DNA of 64,000 bases from assembly GCF_901709675.1 (NCBI RefSeq), contig NC_051098.1, positions 13,607,918 to 13,671,917 on the forward strand, written 5' to 3'. Position numbers and translations under genes: made by a program. Source of the DNA: Syngnathus acus (lineage: Eukaryota; Chordata; Actinopteri; Syngnathiformes; Syngnathidae). Shown here in pieces: positions 46,901 through 62,054 of the stretch. The notes beneath the pieces are model-generated. The model had not been told where the DNA came from and did no database searches. It saw only the letters and a program-made list of their open reading frames with translations. Positions within the stretch are counted from its first letter, which is position 1. Every line of letters starts with the position of its first letter.

Positions 46901-49900
46901 GTTCTCCACTCTTACAAATGGAAAGGCAGCATACACCTCCCATCATCTCCACAGAAGCGGAGAGCAGCGTCACATTTTCTCGCTTTCGGTGTCCATGTCG
47001 CATGTAGCCATGTAGGAGCGAGTGAATTCATGCGAGTGGCCGTTTATTAAGTTCATTAGCTAAGTGGTTGGTTGTATTTCCCCAGAGTGGAGTTGAGACC
47101 TCCCCGGAGACCTCATAAGCGGCCTGGGTCCATACTGAAAAATGACCCATTACCCACAATGCATCTTTGATGTTATTTCCCATCATGAGTGATGCTTTGT
47201 GTGTCCTCCCCGCAGTCCGAGGGCGTAACTTTGGCGGCGGGTCCCGGGGCAGAACCTCAGGTTAGACCCCCAGTGTGGGCGACTGACCATTGCAATGCGG
47301 TCTGTGTGCGCGTACTTATCCAAGCAGTTTGCACTCGTGTGTTTTGTTTCTGTGTTTGTGTGGCTGCTGTTTGTTTGTTGTGTGGAAAAGGCGGTCAAGG
47401 CTGGGGAGCGGGAAGTCTGAGCTTCCTGCGAGCCTTTCTGGCCTTGCAACCCGACCCAAAATAAACAGAGGAAGATCTAGATCGAAGTTCTAAGGTCGTT
47501 ATCTTAGTCTGGTGTTAACGTGGTTACAAATAAGCATAAGTTGCTAAAAGGAGCTAATATCGTTCGGACCCAAATGTGTACACACTCGCTCACATTCACA
47601 AACACTTTCTCTCTTACTCACGCACAGTCACGCTCATTAGTCCCGTAGTCTCTCGCCCTCTTTTACATGCACACACACACAGGATGTGGGTGAAGAGTGG
47701 TTGGCGTCAGCCGTGAGAGGTGTGACGGATCAAAGCTGCGAATTATTTTTAGCGCCACTTGACTGCTGCTTTCTGAGGCTTTGCCAGACTTAAGTGGAAG
47801 AAGTGTGGTTTGTATTACATCATTCTCTGACTCTTAATTGGCTGGATGACTCCGGTGTCCTCATCTCGTCTTTTTTTTTTCTTTTTCGCTGATCCGGCTT
47901 CCTACCTTCTCTTTGTAACCTTTTCATCACCTCCCGCCTCGCTCTTCAAGCACTTATCCCGCCTCTCCTCCTCCATCCCTCCAAAGCTGTGACCTTCCTC
48001 TCTTTTGCTCCGCCTCATCTCCCACTTCTTTGCTTTATATTTTTCTCTTTGTCAATTTCCGAAAATTCCATGTTTGATGTTATTTTGCTGGTTCGTTCAT
48101 TCTAAACCACAGTGTTTATTTCTTTTTTTTGGGGAGGGGGGGGGACAAAGTATGACGCACAGGCTCCGTGATGTCATTTTAAACTCACCATCATCTGATG
48201 AGTTGCATGCGAGTGTTTTCTCTCCCACTAACACGGACATGCATTTTACATTTGGCGACAATGTGTCCCCCAACAGATGATAGCAAGCATCCGCCCAAAG
48301 CACACACATTTGGCGACTTCCTGTCCCAGGGCAGGTCCCAGGGGCCTCGAGGGGAGCGGAGTCGAGGCAAGGGCAGAGGAGGGAAGCCCAGCTACAGGTA
48401 GGAGGACACACATTTAAACTAAATTACTCAATTTTTCTGTCACTGCATCCCATCATAAAGCAGTAAATTAATTTTTTTGTCCCATTTTTTTACAGTATGC
48501 ACGACAATCGCTGGGAAGAAAAGGAAGATGACGAGAAGGAGAAAAAAGACAAACCCAAGCAAGAGAAAAAGGAGAAATCCACACCTGAGCCAACACAGAA
48601 GGTGGGCAGCCGGAATCTGAAGACCTGGTCGTGTTAGAACCTCATGTGACTCTCACTCCGTCTTCTCTCAGGCGGAGCAGGCACAAGATGAAGAGCAGGA
48701 CGACGACCAGTGGGAAGACGCCAGCGAGGGCGAGGAGGAAATGTCCGACGAAGATGGGAAGAAAGATGCGGGGAAAGAGGAAGCCGATAAAGACCACGGC
48801 ACCCCCGCGCCACCCTCGCCTCGCTCCCCTCCGCCGTCTGCCGGAAGCCCCCGTGAGCAGCGTACGCCGAGACCCAAGATCCACATCCCCGCACCGCAGG
48901 CGCCCTCACAAAATACCCCAGAGGCGGGAAAGCCCATCAGCCCGTTCCAGCTGCTGGACGGACACCAGCCCGTGTCGGATTGGGCCGAGGAGATGGACAT
49001 GCTGTCGCCACGGAGCAGCATGGGGGGGGAGTCCCCCATGAAACCTCCGAGTGTCGAGAGCAGCCCTCCACAAAAGGAGGAGCAGGAGGAGACCGCCGAA
49101 CCCATCGAGGACAACTCTGGTAATTCTGATATACAAAAGCGCAATGAGAGCATGACTAAGCACAACCACAGTGTGCCATACAAATGCTGGCATTGAGTCA
49201 TGTTGATTTTTTTTTTTGGGGGGTCACATGTAATTTTAATTATTTTTCAGTTCCCAGTGGCGACATATCTGTTGCACCACCTCCAGAAACGTCAGAAGCC
49301 CAGCAGGTTGTCATGGCGTCAGAGCCAGAAGCTGCGCCCTCACTCGCATCAGACGCATCGCCGTCCGAATGCGCTCCAACCGACGTGTCCGACGCTACGG
49401 CCCCGGACATCTCTGAGGACCTCCAGGATGCTCCTGACGCCCCCTCGCAAGGTTGTCATCACTTACAAAAACGTGTGTGTGTTGGTGACATGTCGCAGAC
49501 TAGGGCTGTTTTTTGTCATGAAGATGAATTCATTGTTTGTGTTTGTTAAAAAATACATGGCCTTGAAGAATTGCTTTTTAAATCTCAATTGTAATATTGA
49601 GTTAAAAAAAAAAAAAAAACAATTGTAATATTCAGTTAAAAAAAAAAAAAAACAATCACTTTTTTTTTTTTAACTCAGTCAGCCCTACATCAGACCAGTC
49701 ATTTTAGTTTTGTTTTGTAGACAAAGCAGACAGTCCAACACCCACCGTCTTGGTGAGTGAGCCCATCGAAGCTGAGGGAGAGAAAGATGAGAAAGATGAG
49801 AGAGACGACGACACGGGCAACGTGGACACGGGCAACGTGGACACGGGCAACGTGGACACGGGCAACGTGGACACGGGCAACGTGGACACGGGCAACGTGG

Positions 49901-49966
49901 ACACGGGCAACGTGGACACAGACGCCGCTATCGCAGCAGAGACGTCTTCTGAGCAGCCGTCCTCAG
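43910..49966 (+). CDS. ccdc9: Coiled-coil domain-containing protein 9 (3' end unresolved)
   Basis: Fourteen exons join in frame: 43910-43912, 44277-44381, 44469-44627, 45209-45568, 45658-45741, 45956-46120, 46333-46514, 46579-46643, 47216-47260, 48277-48397, 48496-48601, 48672-49119, 49251-49451 and 49721-49966 (763 aa so far). The first coding exon supplies only the ATG. Conserved blocks are DLKTKEEKDAELDRRIEALR with KRYQEIEEDKKKAE (coiled coil), WEERRRQNIEKMNEEMERIA, HFLDDPRR, RNWGGLDF, MSMTGRERAEYLRWKKEREQ, TFGDFLSQ and GHQPVSDWAEE. Exon 4 is Arg/Gly-rich with a poly-Gly tract; exon 14 has seven DTGNV repeats. CCDC9 is little studied and has been linked to the exon-junction complex and RNA; I infer an RNA-associated role from the RG-rich and acidic layout. 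Exon 14 should splice onward in phase 1; the terminal exon is uncertain. Confidence 0.92.
45448..45530 (+). repeat. GGA/GGC-rich coding microsatellite (poly-Gly)
   Basis: Tandem GGA and GGC triplets inside ccdc9 exon 4 encode a run of about 23 glycines after GRRGGRRGRG. Other frames give poly-Glu and, on the opposite strand, poly-Pro, which are shadows. Confidence 0.85.
49810..49914 (+). repeat. 15-bp coding minisatellite, seven identical copies
   Basis: The unit GACACGGGCAACGTG occurs seven times with no visible difference, encoding seven DTGNV repeats in ccdc9 exon 14. A partial eighth unit (GACACA) follows. Confidence 0.95.
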
Positions 49967-52093
49967 GTTTGCTACTCATTCAATGGCAAATGGCCGTCAT
50001 AGTGCTTCACACCGACTTCCTCGTTCACCAAGTGATGACACAGCATCATGTACAACTGGGGCGTCAGTATATTCTTATATATTCAGTAGCATCTGTATTT
50101 TCCATCCATAATGGTTAATGACAATTTTACATCTAGCTCTCTCATGTCAATGGAAGGTTTCCACACGGCACATAAAAAGAACATCTCTAAAGTGGCCCCA
50201 CAGAGTCGCAAGCATAGAATTGTCCAAAATGTTTGATCAAACTTCTAGGTTCAACTCAGGACTTAAATCCGAATCTTGTTTGAGCAATTAATCCAGTCAC
50301 TTGGGACCGACCATTAGCGACCACCGCGGCTAGCACTCCGCTTGCGGCTGCGGTGGCGTCACGTGGGCTAATGGATCACTTGAGAAGTTGTCACAGCAAG
50401 CGACCCCGCCTCTATCCATTTGCCAATTGTTTGATTGACATATAGTCTAACAAAATGCTTTCCGGTGAGACCTAGTGGCGTCTTTGTTGGCTTTAAAAGC
50501 CCTCGTTTGACTGAGAAGTCCCAAGACCTCATTGTGGCGTCGTCTCCGTTTCGTTCTTGCTGCGGTCAGCTCAGGGCGGGGAACAGGAAACCAGAGAAAT
50601 GCCGAGATGAGAGGCGCAATTAGGTCTTTGCCTGCAAATGAGCAAAGTGCTGAAACGTGATTGGATTAAATCACAAGATGGATGACACGCCAACACTAAA
50701 GCAGCGTCTCCTCATTGTAAAATTACAGCAGACTTTCATTTGTATAAACATCATTACTGCCTTGATCCAATACTGTGCTACCTCTAAACTGAACTCTGAA
50801 AACTGGAAGGCTCCAAGCCAATACTGCTTTGAAACTGACTATTTTTCAAAAATGTTCTTTGTCAACAGTCTGAAGAGGACAACATTGCTGGAGTGATGTC
50901 ACGCATTTTCTCCCAACAAGACGGGTTGCCTTCACACAGTCTGGCTGCGGAGAAGGTTATCTCGTAGTCCTTGTTATTATGTCGCACGCTTTGTCTTCGC
51001 TCACGTCAGCGGCGGGAGAAAAAAAAAAAAAAAAAAAAGAAATGGAGCTGCTGGAATCAGCTGACACATAATCAAACAATCACAAGCCTACAGAAGCCAA
51101 TCAATGTCCAGTGAGTGTTTCTTTGCACGGACCCTTTAACAGGCTTCAGTTGTTTCAAGACAATTTTTTTTTTTTTAGCAAATATTGCGATCAGTTTTTC
51201 GATTTATGAATGCTATTCAGTCCTTCATACAGTTTAACGATGAAATGTTAGGTTTGCTGTCCAAAAAGGTTGGCACTGCAATAATTGGCGCTTGGAATGG
51301 ATCATGTGATGTGGGCAAAATTAAAATACACATAAACCTTCTATAATGCAGGTTATGCAACAGATTTTGTCATCTTGTATATGTTCCAAGTACTCATATT
51401 GGTAAGAATCTGCATTATTTTGCCATGCCTTCAATTAAAATGTAAATCTGATGAGGATTTTAAAATGCCCACGTTTGAGACCACCTTTGTCGCTACCCCG
51501 CCGCCCCCCCCTTGTTTATCCATCACATTGACGTGTTTAAAGCTGCTGCCAGTGGGCCACTTTGACCTTGCAGGACTGAAACAAAGCAAGTGACTCATCA
51601 GTGCAAGAGTGTTTATTTTTGTTTTTATTACAGACTCCATCTTGTGTTATGTTGCCATGCACGTTTAACAAGCCGCGGGACAAAATTAATGGTTGCGCAC
51701 GTTCAGCTCCCTCATTTCTACCTTGTCCCATTTCAAGTTCAGGGTGGTCAGAAATGACGCTCCTCCTTCAGAAGAATTTTCTTCGGAACATTCCTAGTGA
51801 AATGAGATGACCCAGAAATACTCTGAGGACAAGTTGTGGCGTGTGTATGTATTTCTGGGACCTTTCATTCATTTCCGGTATTGCTTTTATTTTGAAACAC
51901 ATTCCGGAAACGACTGTACGTGTGTCCCTGAGCGGGCTTGACAGCTGTCCTGTCCCGCGGATGCCATCCTTCCTGAGTTCACCTGTCCGGCTCAGTGCAG
52001 AGGACAAGCGTCCGAGGCATCAGTACCAGAGCCGGCGGCACTTGAGCGTCTCCTCAAGTCTACCACACTGCGCCCCTGCACGTCCCGGAGATA
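49967..52093. other. ccdc9 3' region and spacer before inafm1
   Basis: Should contain the ccdc9 terminal exon and 3' UTR. Two phase-compatible acceptors were considered, near 50573 and 50875, neither supported by conservation I can recall. ATTAAA at 50665-50670 may be a polyadenylation signal. A runs near 51018-51038 are present. Confidence 0.4.
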
Positions 52094-52180
52094 GTGGAAC
52101 CGAGGGGCGTCTCTCGGTTCCGCACCCGTCCCGCCTCAGATGAGCTCCATGCCGTTGTGGAAAGTGGCTCCACTCACAAG

Positions 52181-52492
52181 ATGAAAGCAACCGACGGAGG
52201 AGCCAACGTTCCCGTGGACAAACTGAACGGCGACCCCAAGCGGAGGCCCAGCTACCCGGGGGAGCCGCGCGCCAAGCACGCCAGCATGTCCGCCAAGGTG
52301 TGGGTCAAAGTGGCCATGGCCATCGCCTATTTCCTATGCGTGTCCGTGGCCGCCTTCATCCTGGTCATCTACTACGTCTTTTTCTGGAAGCCTAACCCGC
52401 ACAACAACAGTACGAGCAGCAGCGGCGCGTCTGGCGTCAGCGGCGTCACGGAGCCGCACAACCACACCGACTGCGCGCCTAAATTCGGATGA
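52181..52492 (+). CDS. inafm1: InaF-motif single-pass membrane protein
   Basis: A single-exon frame of 103 aa. A basic N-terminus (KRRPSYPGEPRAKHASMSAK) precedes the InaF-type block KVWVKVAMAIAYFLCVSVAA and one transmembrane helix to VIYYVFFWKP. The tail is short, Ser/Asn-rich and has possible N-glycosylation sites (NNST, NHT). The family takes its name from Drosophila InaF, an accessory protein of the TRP channel; the vertebrate function is essentially unknown. In human, INAFM1 sits beside CCDC9 and BBC3, which fixes the symbol. The N-terminal wording is as close to INAFM2, the paralogue. The upstream in-frame ATG at 52094 was not chosen because family similarity starts at MKATDGG. It lies between ccdc9 and pak4, all on plus. 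Confidence 0.85.
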   Translation: MKATDGGANVPVDKLNGDPKRRPSYPGEPRAKHASMSAKVWVKVAMAIAYFLCVSVAAFILVIYYVFFWKPNPHNNSTSSSGASGVSGVTEPHNHTDCAPKFG

Positions 52493-54480
52493 CTGAGCTG
52501 CAGGTGACCGCATGAGAGCGGGCGGGTTTTGCGTGAGGCTGCGGCAGGAGCACGCATGGATGGATGCGTGGATGGAGGACACCGGAGGAAGAGGGGAAGG
52601 GTCGTCTTGCTTTTGGCGTGGGGGGTGATGCTGTATGATGCACCAAAAAGACCCCGAAGTGCTCGCAACCTTTTGCTACCCCTGAAGGACGTCCAGGATC
52701 TCATATTGACCTTGCAGCCCACTCTTGGAGCTGGTTAAACACTTTGTTTACTTTGACGGACCTCCGGGAACGGACTCTTCTGGGTTCCTATTCAATATTT
52801 ACAAATCAGCTATGTAGCTATCCCCTTAGAGATATATTTAAACACGTTACCTTGAAGGACCTTCAGGAATGCTCCCCAAAAGCATTCATTTTAATATGTA
52901 CAAAACCTGATTCAGCTAGTATGTACCCCCCCCCCCCCCCCTCCTACTTCAAAGCTAGTTAAACACTCTATTTACCTCGAAGTACCTCCCTGTGGACCCT
53001 TACTATACTACCTCCAGGATAGCTTTATTCTTTTTAAACTCATTTTTTTGGGGTGCCACTTTTTACTAGTTGTCAGTCACACGTTTTCAACAATTATCTT
53101 CAAGCATGTATAATGTATTGGGGGGGGGGGGGGGTAAACCTGAGGGCACTTTATAAATAACTTCACTTGAAAAAATTACATGTTGCAGGATTATGGAATG
53201 TGAGTCACCTACTGATGCTTTTTGTTATGTAATGTCATCAATTTGATCAAAATTGGACCCTAAAAATGAGACATGACTAAATCGTCCAGCTAATTTAATG
53301 TGACGATATCTCTTTGACAAAAAATTGCCCAGTTTTTTTATTTAAAAAAAAAAAAAAAAAGGTAAATTAGTACATAAAAGAAAGATAAGGACATACAGAA
53401 ACTCCGGTCGAGCCCTGCTACAAAGTCCTGAATTTAACTTCTGCCATCAGTTAAGGTATAATCTTGATGATCAACCACGATAAACCACTAACATATTTCG
53501 GGTTATATTTCTAAAATCACTTTTCCTCACGTAATGTCCTAAATGTAATCTAAGTGGGCTCAGAATAATTCGGCTTTTGTGATCTTGACCAAAACACCGT
53601 TCAAAATGTACCCGGGACCCTCAGTTTGGGAAACCCGACTTTCATAGCAGAACTGATTTAGAATATAGCTTAGCTCTGGTGAGCAGACGTCTCACTACAG
53701 TATGTGCACTGATTTAAGACTATTCAGGTAATATCTCAAGTGTAGCAGAACACGTAGCCTCATATCATCTAGTATGTTTGTATAGCTCCGCTGTGGCAAC
53801 GCTTTGGATGGAGCTTCATTGTACCTTGTGACAGCACTTTCTATGCTCGCAGTGACTGTTTTGTTGATTGCGACAATGATTATGATGATAAACTATGCAT
53901 TTATTCCTGTGTGGGTGTTTTTTTTGTGTGATATCACCATTAGCCCGCAACACTTGACTGTGATTTGGATAATATTGTAAACTCTACTAAACAAAATTCA
54001 TTATCATGCAGTACAGGGTTTGGACACTATGTGGTGGTGTTGCACAGCAGTGACTTTTTCTAGCGTCGGGTCTGTATCCATAGTTCGTATTTTTCTGATT
54101 CTTTTCTACCATTTTCGTATTGTTCACTAAACTTTTTTTTCCTCTTCTCACATTTAACCATCTTTACTTTGTTTCTAAAATAGTAGTTGTGTATTTTTCC
54201 CGCTTTTTCTCACGTATTGTCCAGAATTTATGTATCTTTTCTTTTTTCCAACATGTTTTCAACATTTCAATATTCCTGTATTCATCCTCTCACATGTTTC
54301 TTTTGACTAATATTTATTTTTCCAATATATGCCTTTTACTTCTATTTTTCTCATTTGAGCATATCATTTTTATTCATTCTGATGATGATATATTTGGTCT
54401 TTTATGGTTCGTGCATTTTTTTTTCCCATTTCAAGCCGTCGTAGCTTTGAAACGTCGCGTGTCGTTCCCATCGAATTACT
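52493..54480. other. inafm1 3' UTR and spacer before pak4
   Basis: Contains C, G and A homopolymer runs (about 52927-52941, 53120-53134 and 53344-53360) and AT-rich sequence. I did not find a convincing AATAAA, so the inafm1 transcript end is not placed. No gene is recognised. Confidence 0.45.
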
Positions 54481-54686
54481 GCTCGGTTACCATGGCAGCG
54501 GCCCTGCAGTTTCCCGGATGTAGTCTACCCCCACCCCTTCCTCCTCACCGCCACCCCCTGACGCTTCCAACATGGCGTCGGCAAAGTGAGACTTTGGGTT
54601 GATAGTTTACGGCTCTCATAAAGTCCTCCCGGGGCTCTCTTGCGCTCTTTGCGGCGCCACGGACGGTTCACCGGGGATCTTACGTG
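54481..54686 (+). promoter_or_regulatory. pak4: Putative main pak4 promoter and first leader exon
   Basis: A CpG-rich, TATA-less segment has an ETS-like CCGGAT, a CACC-rich stretch and a YY1-like AACATGGCG (54569-54577). It ends in a strong donor TACGTG|gtgagtaag at 54686. The first coding exon is 4.3 kb downstream, consistent with the 5' non-coding exons of PAK4. Confidence 0.45.
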
Positions 54687-56574
54687 GTGAGTAAGCTCTC
54701 TTTTTTTCATACCTATAAAGCAAAACTTCAGCGGGTTCTTGTGTTCGAGTTTTGAGTTGAGGGGGGGCGCTTTTCTCCTTTACCTGCTATCACTTGCTAA
54801 CGTTAGCTTCTCCTCCTGCGAGGATACTTTTGCTCGCTCACTTTTTTCTACTTTATGCCTCGATATGATGTCACAAAAAGATTTTATTGCTGATGTTTAT
54901 ATCTTCTGAAGCGGGTATAGTGTTTTCAATCAAATCGACGAGACACTTCCTGGTGGAGTTGTTGGAAGCATCAGAGTTACAGCTGTTCAATTTCCAGCAA
55001 GGGCTAAAATCGAAGCTAAATGCTAAAATCTCTTCCTGCGTGTGTGCGTGTGTTGGGAGTATCACACATTCCCGGGATACCTCGGATCCACGAGTGGGTC
55101 GTCGCTCCCTACTATTTTGGCATGTTGTTCTAATAGTGCGGTTAAAAGTAAGCCTGCCGAAATTTTGAGGGACGAAGTTGGCCGGGCACTTTTCCGATTG
55201 TGAGGATGGTGACCTCAAGTGGGTAAAAATAACTTCAGCCCACATGGACATGATAATCTCTTTATTATTTAATATCGACAATTTTATTTGGATTATCTGA
55301 TCAGTTTGATCGTTTTTTTGGGGTCGTATCTACGTGGTAACAGAACGATGTTGTGCTGTGTGAAAGGCACTGACATGGAATGATGCGGTGACAATTATCT
55401 CAGCGATTTGTCGCTTTAATGATTCTTTCAGGGATGGGCTAGCCTCACAAGCCCTTTTGCATTCCTGTTTGTCAAAAATATGATACCATTTTAGCTTTTA
55501 TACATCTCAGCGGATCAATTTGTGGGTTGGGTTCTTTGGAATTAGGGATCATCCCAGCAGGGAGGCTGAACCTGCTTGAAGTGTGTGTTGTGGTTAGTTT
55601 GAAATCATCTGACTCGCCGCTCGCTTTGAGGCAAACACAGCTGCTGAATGACCACAAGGGAGGAGCTGCCCTTCGCAGTGCCTGATGAAAACGTCTCGAG
55701 CAAGAGTACAGTTCTACTAAAAAGAAAAGTGGAGGACATTGAATTGCATACTTCCAATTAAACTCCTGGCACAGTCTTAGCTAGTCATGTCTTAACACCT
55801 GGTAGAGGAAAAACAGTTTTTCACATCATCTGTTAAATATATATTCTTTACATTTTTGTTATTCCCGTGTAAGTTAACACTTGTTTTGAACAATATTTGC
55901 TCTCATGGAAACTTAAATTGTGTGAGTAGAAATCTGAGATTTTATTTTTCGGCTTTCCTGGCTAACTTGACGTAAAGAGGTTTAATTTGTGCAGATTTAT
56001 CATGTTTTTAATCTCACAACCTGTTGCAGAGTGCAAGCTGGCGCTTCCACGCCAATCGCAGAATTGTTTGAGGGGTGGCCCGCAGCAGCGGGGAGGCATG
56101 AAGCGGCAAGTTAAGCTGATGAAATAAACACAGCAAAAATTCAGTCAATGCGTAAGCAGAACAAACACAGGGAGGGGCGGCCAGGTTTGTTGCCTTTGGA
56201 GGGCCGGATTTGGGGGTGGGTCTTCACTACAACGACCACAGGACCCAATATCAACACCCCACCACGGTTGGGAACAGAGGTAAAAATACACAAAAGGTAA
56301 ACAAAACCATTTGAGTGAGAGTGAACTCGCGGCGTCCTTATCAAGGGCGCTAAGCGTTCCCGCCGCATTCCTTTGTGTTGTTGTCAGTTTGTTCCCCTCC
56401 CAATGTTCACATATGCGAATAACATGAACAAATTATAATTTAATGCCAATCCAAAAAAGGCAAGATAGGACGTGCTCTTCACAAACACACATAATTCGAA
56501 AATGTCCCGGTGGTGTTGAAGCAGCAGAGAACAGTGGTGGGAGTAAACAAGAGTTGCCTTTTTGTCTGTTTGAA

Positions 56575-56576
<2 letters not shown>

Positions 56577-56611
<35 letters not shown>
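56577..56611 (+). repeat. Poly(T) tract, 35 bases
   Basis: The longest homopolymer in the window, in pak4 intron 1. It could be the tail of a retroposed element on the minus strand, but no SINE body is recognised beside it. Confidence 0.9.
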
Positions 56612-56612
<1 letters not shown>

Positions 56613-58284
56613 ACCGGAATGTTCCGCATGGTTCTGACTGTGAATGGACACAGCATTGTTGTAACTAGGGCTGCTACAGTTAGTCTAAAAACTGCAACAT
56701 TGAAAAGGGGGTTCATGTGTAGAAATAAGTTGAACATTTCCAAAGTGCGACCGCATCCATTTTTTAACAGCACACACTGAGAAGTTGTGCAAATTTGCCA
56801 GCATAATAGTCTGTGTCGACCTGCATCTGGCTTTCATTGACCTATGATAGTGTGCGGGAGGATTGCAAGAGAGAAGTAGCAGAGAAATATGTGAGGATCA
56901 TCAAAGAATCCTACAGGAATGCTACGAGTAGGAAGCGCAGTTGAAACAACGCAAAGTTTCCAAGTACCGCTAATTGCACTGCTGGAGTCCACCAAGGCTC
57001 CGGTCTAAGCCCACTAGATTTGCCCACTGTATTAAGGCATTGACACGGAACGGCGGGGCCCACTTGACCCAGTATTTATCTGGATTTGAACTTTGAATCA
57101 GTCCATTATGTTTGAAAGGTGTCTTTTGTAAGGATTCATGAGTCACTAATGTACTTCTGCTGTGTCATGTGATGGGCTGATGACAGTGGCAAGAGATGCG
57201 AAACTTCCTCATTGCACATTTTACCTTGTGAATTGTGTGTGTGTGTCTGTGTGTCATTGGCTGTCCCACATTCCACAACCTGTCACTGGAATCTCACGGC
57301 CATTGGCCCGCGGCCCTCCGTGCTTTTGTTTGAAAGAAATCTCGTGATTGGCTGCCAACCTGTTTTGTCTTTTTCAAGTTCCTCATATGCGTTTGTGTGT
57401 CACATTTGGTTATTTATTCGAAAGGTAATTGACTTGTGCTGGATTTGTCGGTGATAGCATGTACATGCTAGTTTTCTCAAGCACCTGTTTAGCTGACAAA
57501 ATTGACTCCATCAATGGTTAACAAAAGCCACTAAACACACAGAGAGAAAAACAAGGCCAGCAGAATACGATTATTCCTCTTTTTTTTTTTTTTTTTTTTT
57601 AAAGGTATTTTTACAGTATCACCGCAGTAGAGAAGTTGTCTAACTTTTGTCCCTGCTGATATTTAACCAAGGGGAGCCGTTTGGACTTCCTGCCCTCAGG
57701 TTTGTTTACATTACCTTTACGTGACATTTACCTGCTAGTCCACGTTTGAAAGAATTGAAATCTCCTGCTTTGGGGGCTTTTCAACACACTTTTTAAAACA
57801 TTTGGTCAGTCCTCCTTTTGTTTTTCCCATTTTGAAAAGTTGGGAGGAGCTGAAAGAGAAAAATAGACTCTGCTTTATTTAGTTAATTTTATCCCCGATT
57901 CTGGTCTTGACGGCTATCGCATTTTTATCTATTTCAAAGCACGGGTGCACAAACACGGTTTCACCAAGCGGACGTCTGGTTTTGAAAGTCAAGCCGTGTC
58001 TTTGTCCTCCGCTGCGTTCGATCAAGGACAAGTGCGCCGAGTTGTTTACGTTGGCCTTATCAACCGAGGCGAGTGCAAGACTGGCATCCAGGCGGCCCCG
58101 CTATGTAAGCTATGTCCACGAAAAGCATCCATAGCACCTCTACCCATCCATCCATCCCATGTATAGAAGTGGAATGAGGTCACCGTGCTCCTCCGATGAT
58201 TTTCGATATCCTTTCTCACTGCTCGGCCAGGCGAACATGCGGCAGAGAGCGAAATGGCCGCTACTGTGGTCGTTAGTCTATATC

Positions 58285-58386
58285 CGCTCTGTGATTGGCT
58301 GGTGAATGGAAGTAGTATAACATGCGACGAGGGAGGTTTTGTCGCCCGCATGCGAGCCCTCGTTACTCTCGTTAGCTGAGCAGAGA
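58285..58386 (+). promoter_or_regulatory. Candidate alternative pak4 promoter and leader exon
   Basis: An inverted CCAAT box (GATTGGCT, 58293-58300) is followed by an NRF1-like CGCATGCGAG (58348-58357) and then a near-consensus donor CAGAGA|gtaagt at 58386. The first pak4 coding exon acceptor is 575 bp downstream. Confidence 0.35.
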
Positions 58387-58998
58387 GTAAGTGCGGAGCT
58401 ACCAGACACTTTCACCCCGAGCCGTCAACTCTAAATGCAGGCTTTTAACTTCATTGAGGTTAAAGTAGGCCCGTGGTTAGGTTCTGTCAACAGGCTGACA
58501 TGTCTTCAGCGCTCGGTGTCATCAAAGTGCTGCTAACCTCAAATGTTCTCAGGGTCTGACTCACCAGCTGACTGAGCGCCATGTCTTTTTTTAGGCTCTA
58601 TGGTTCTTCTTTTCATGGTCTTCACTGTCATGATCCTGCTCCACCTGTTCCTCATCTTATGTTCCGCACAATCCTAGTCAACCTACTCCTTTATGCTCCT
58701 TTTCTTCTTGATTGTAGTCTTAGTTGTTTTTCTTCTTTATTGCCCTAGCCTTCACACGCACGGATGGATTTTCCAGAACAAAAGATCTCTGTTGGGAGTA
58801 ACTTTTGTTTTTAAGATCAAAGTCAGCGAGGGGGGGAGATTTTGGCGAAGTCAGCATGCAGGTGCTTCATCCTCAGCGCACGTGCTGAACATCTGTGCGA
58901 CGATCCGTTGTCGGTTTGCCCACCTCGACGTCATGGTTTCTCTCCCCCCCCCCCCCCGCAGCGCTGATGCTCGGCTGCTTGCCGCCCCGGCCGCCGCC

Positions 58999-62054
<3,056 letters not shown>

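Larger units (their letters stand above)
54687..58961 (+). other. pak4 first intron
   Basis: Contains a 35-base T run (56577-56611), another T run near 57583-57600 and a possible second promoter near 58280-58386. No additional coding exon is seen. Confidence 0.5.

Noticed and set aside
54120-54602. 160-codon Phe-rich plus-strand frame
   Set aside because: T-rich low-complexity DNA; the hydrophobic composition follows from base composition and it overlaps the pak4 promoter.
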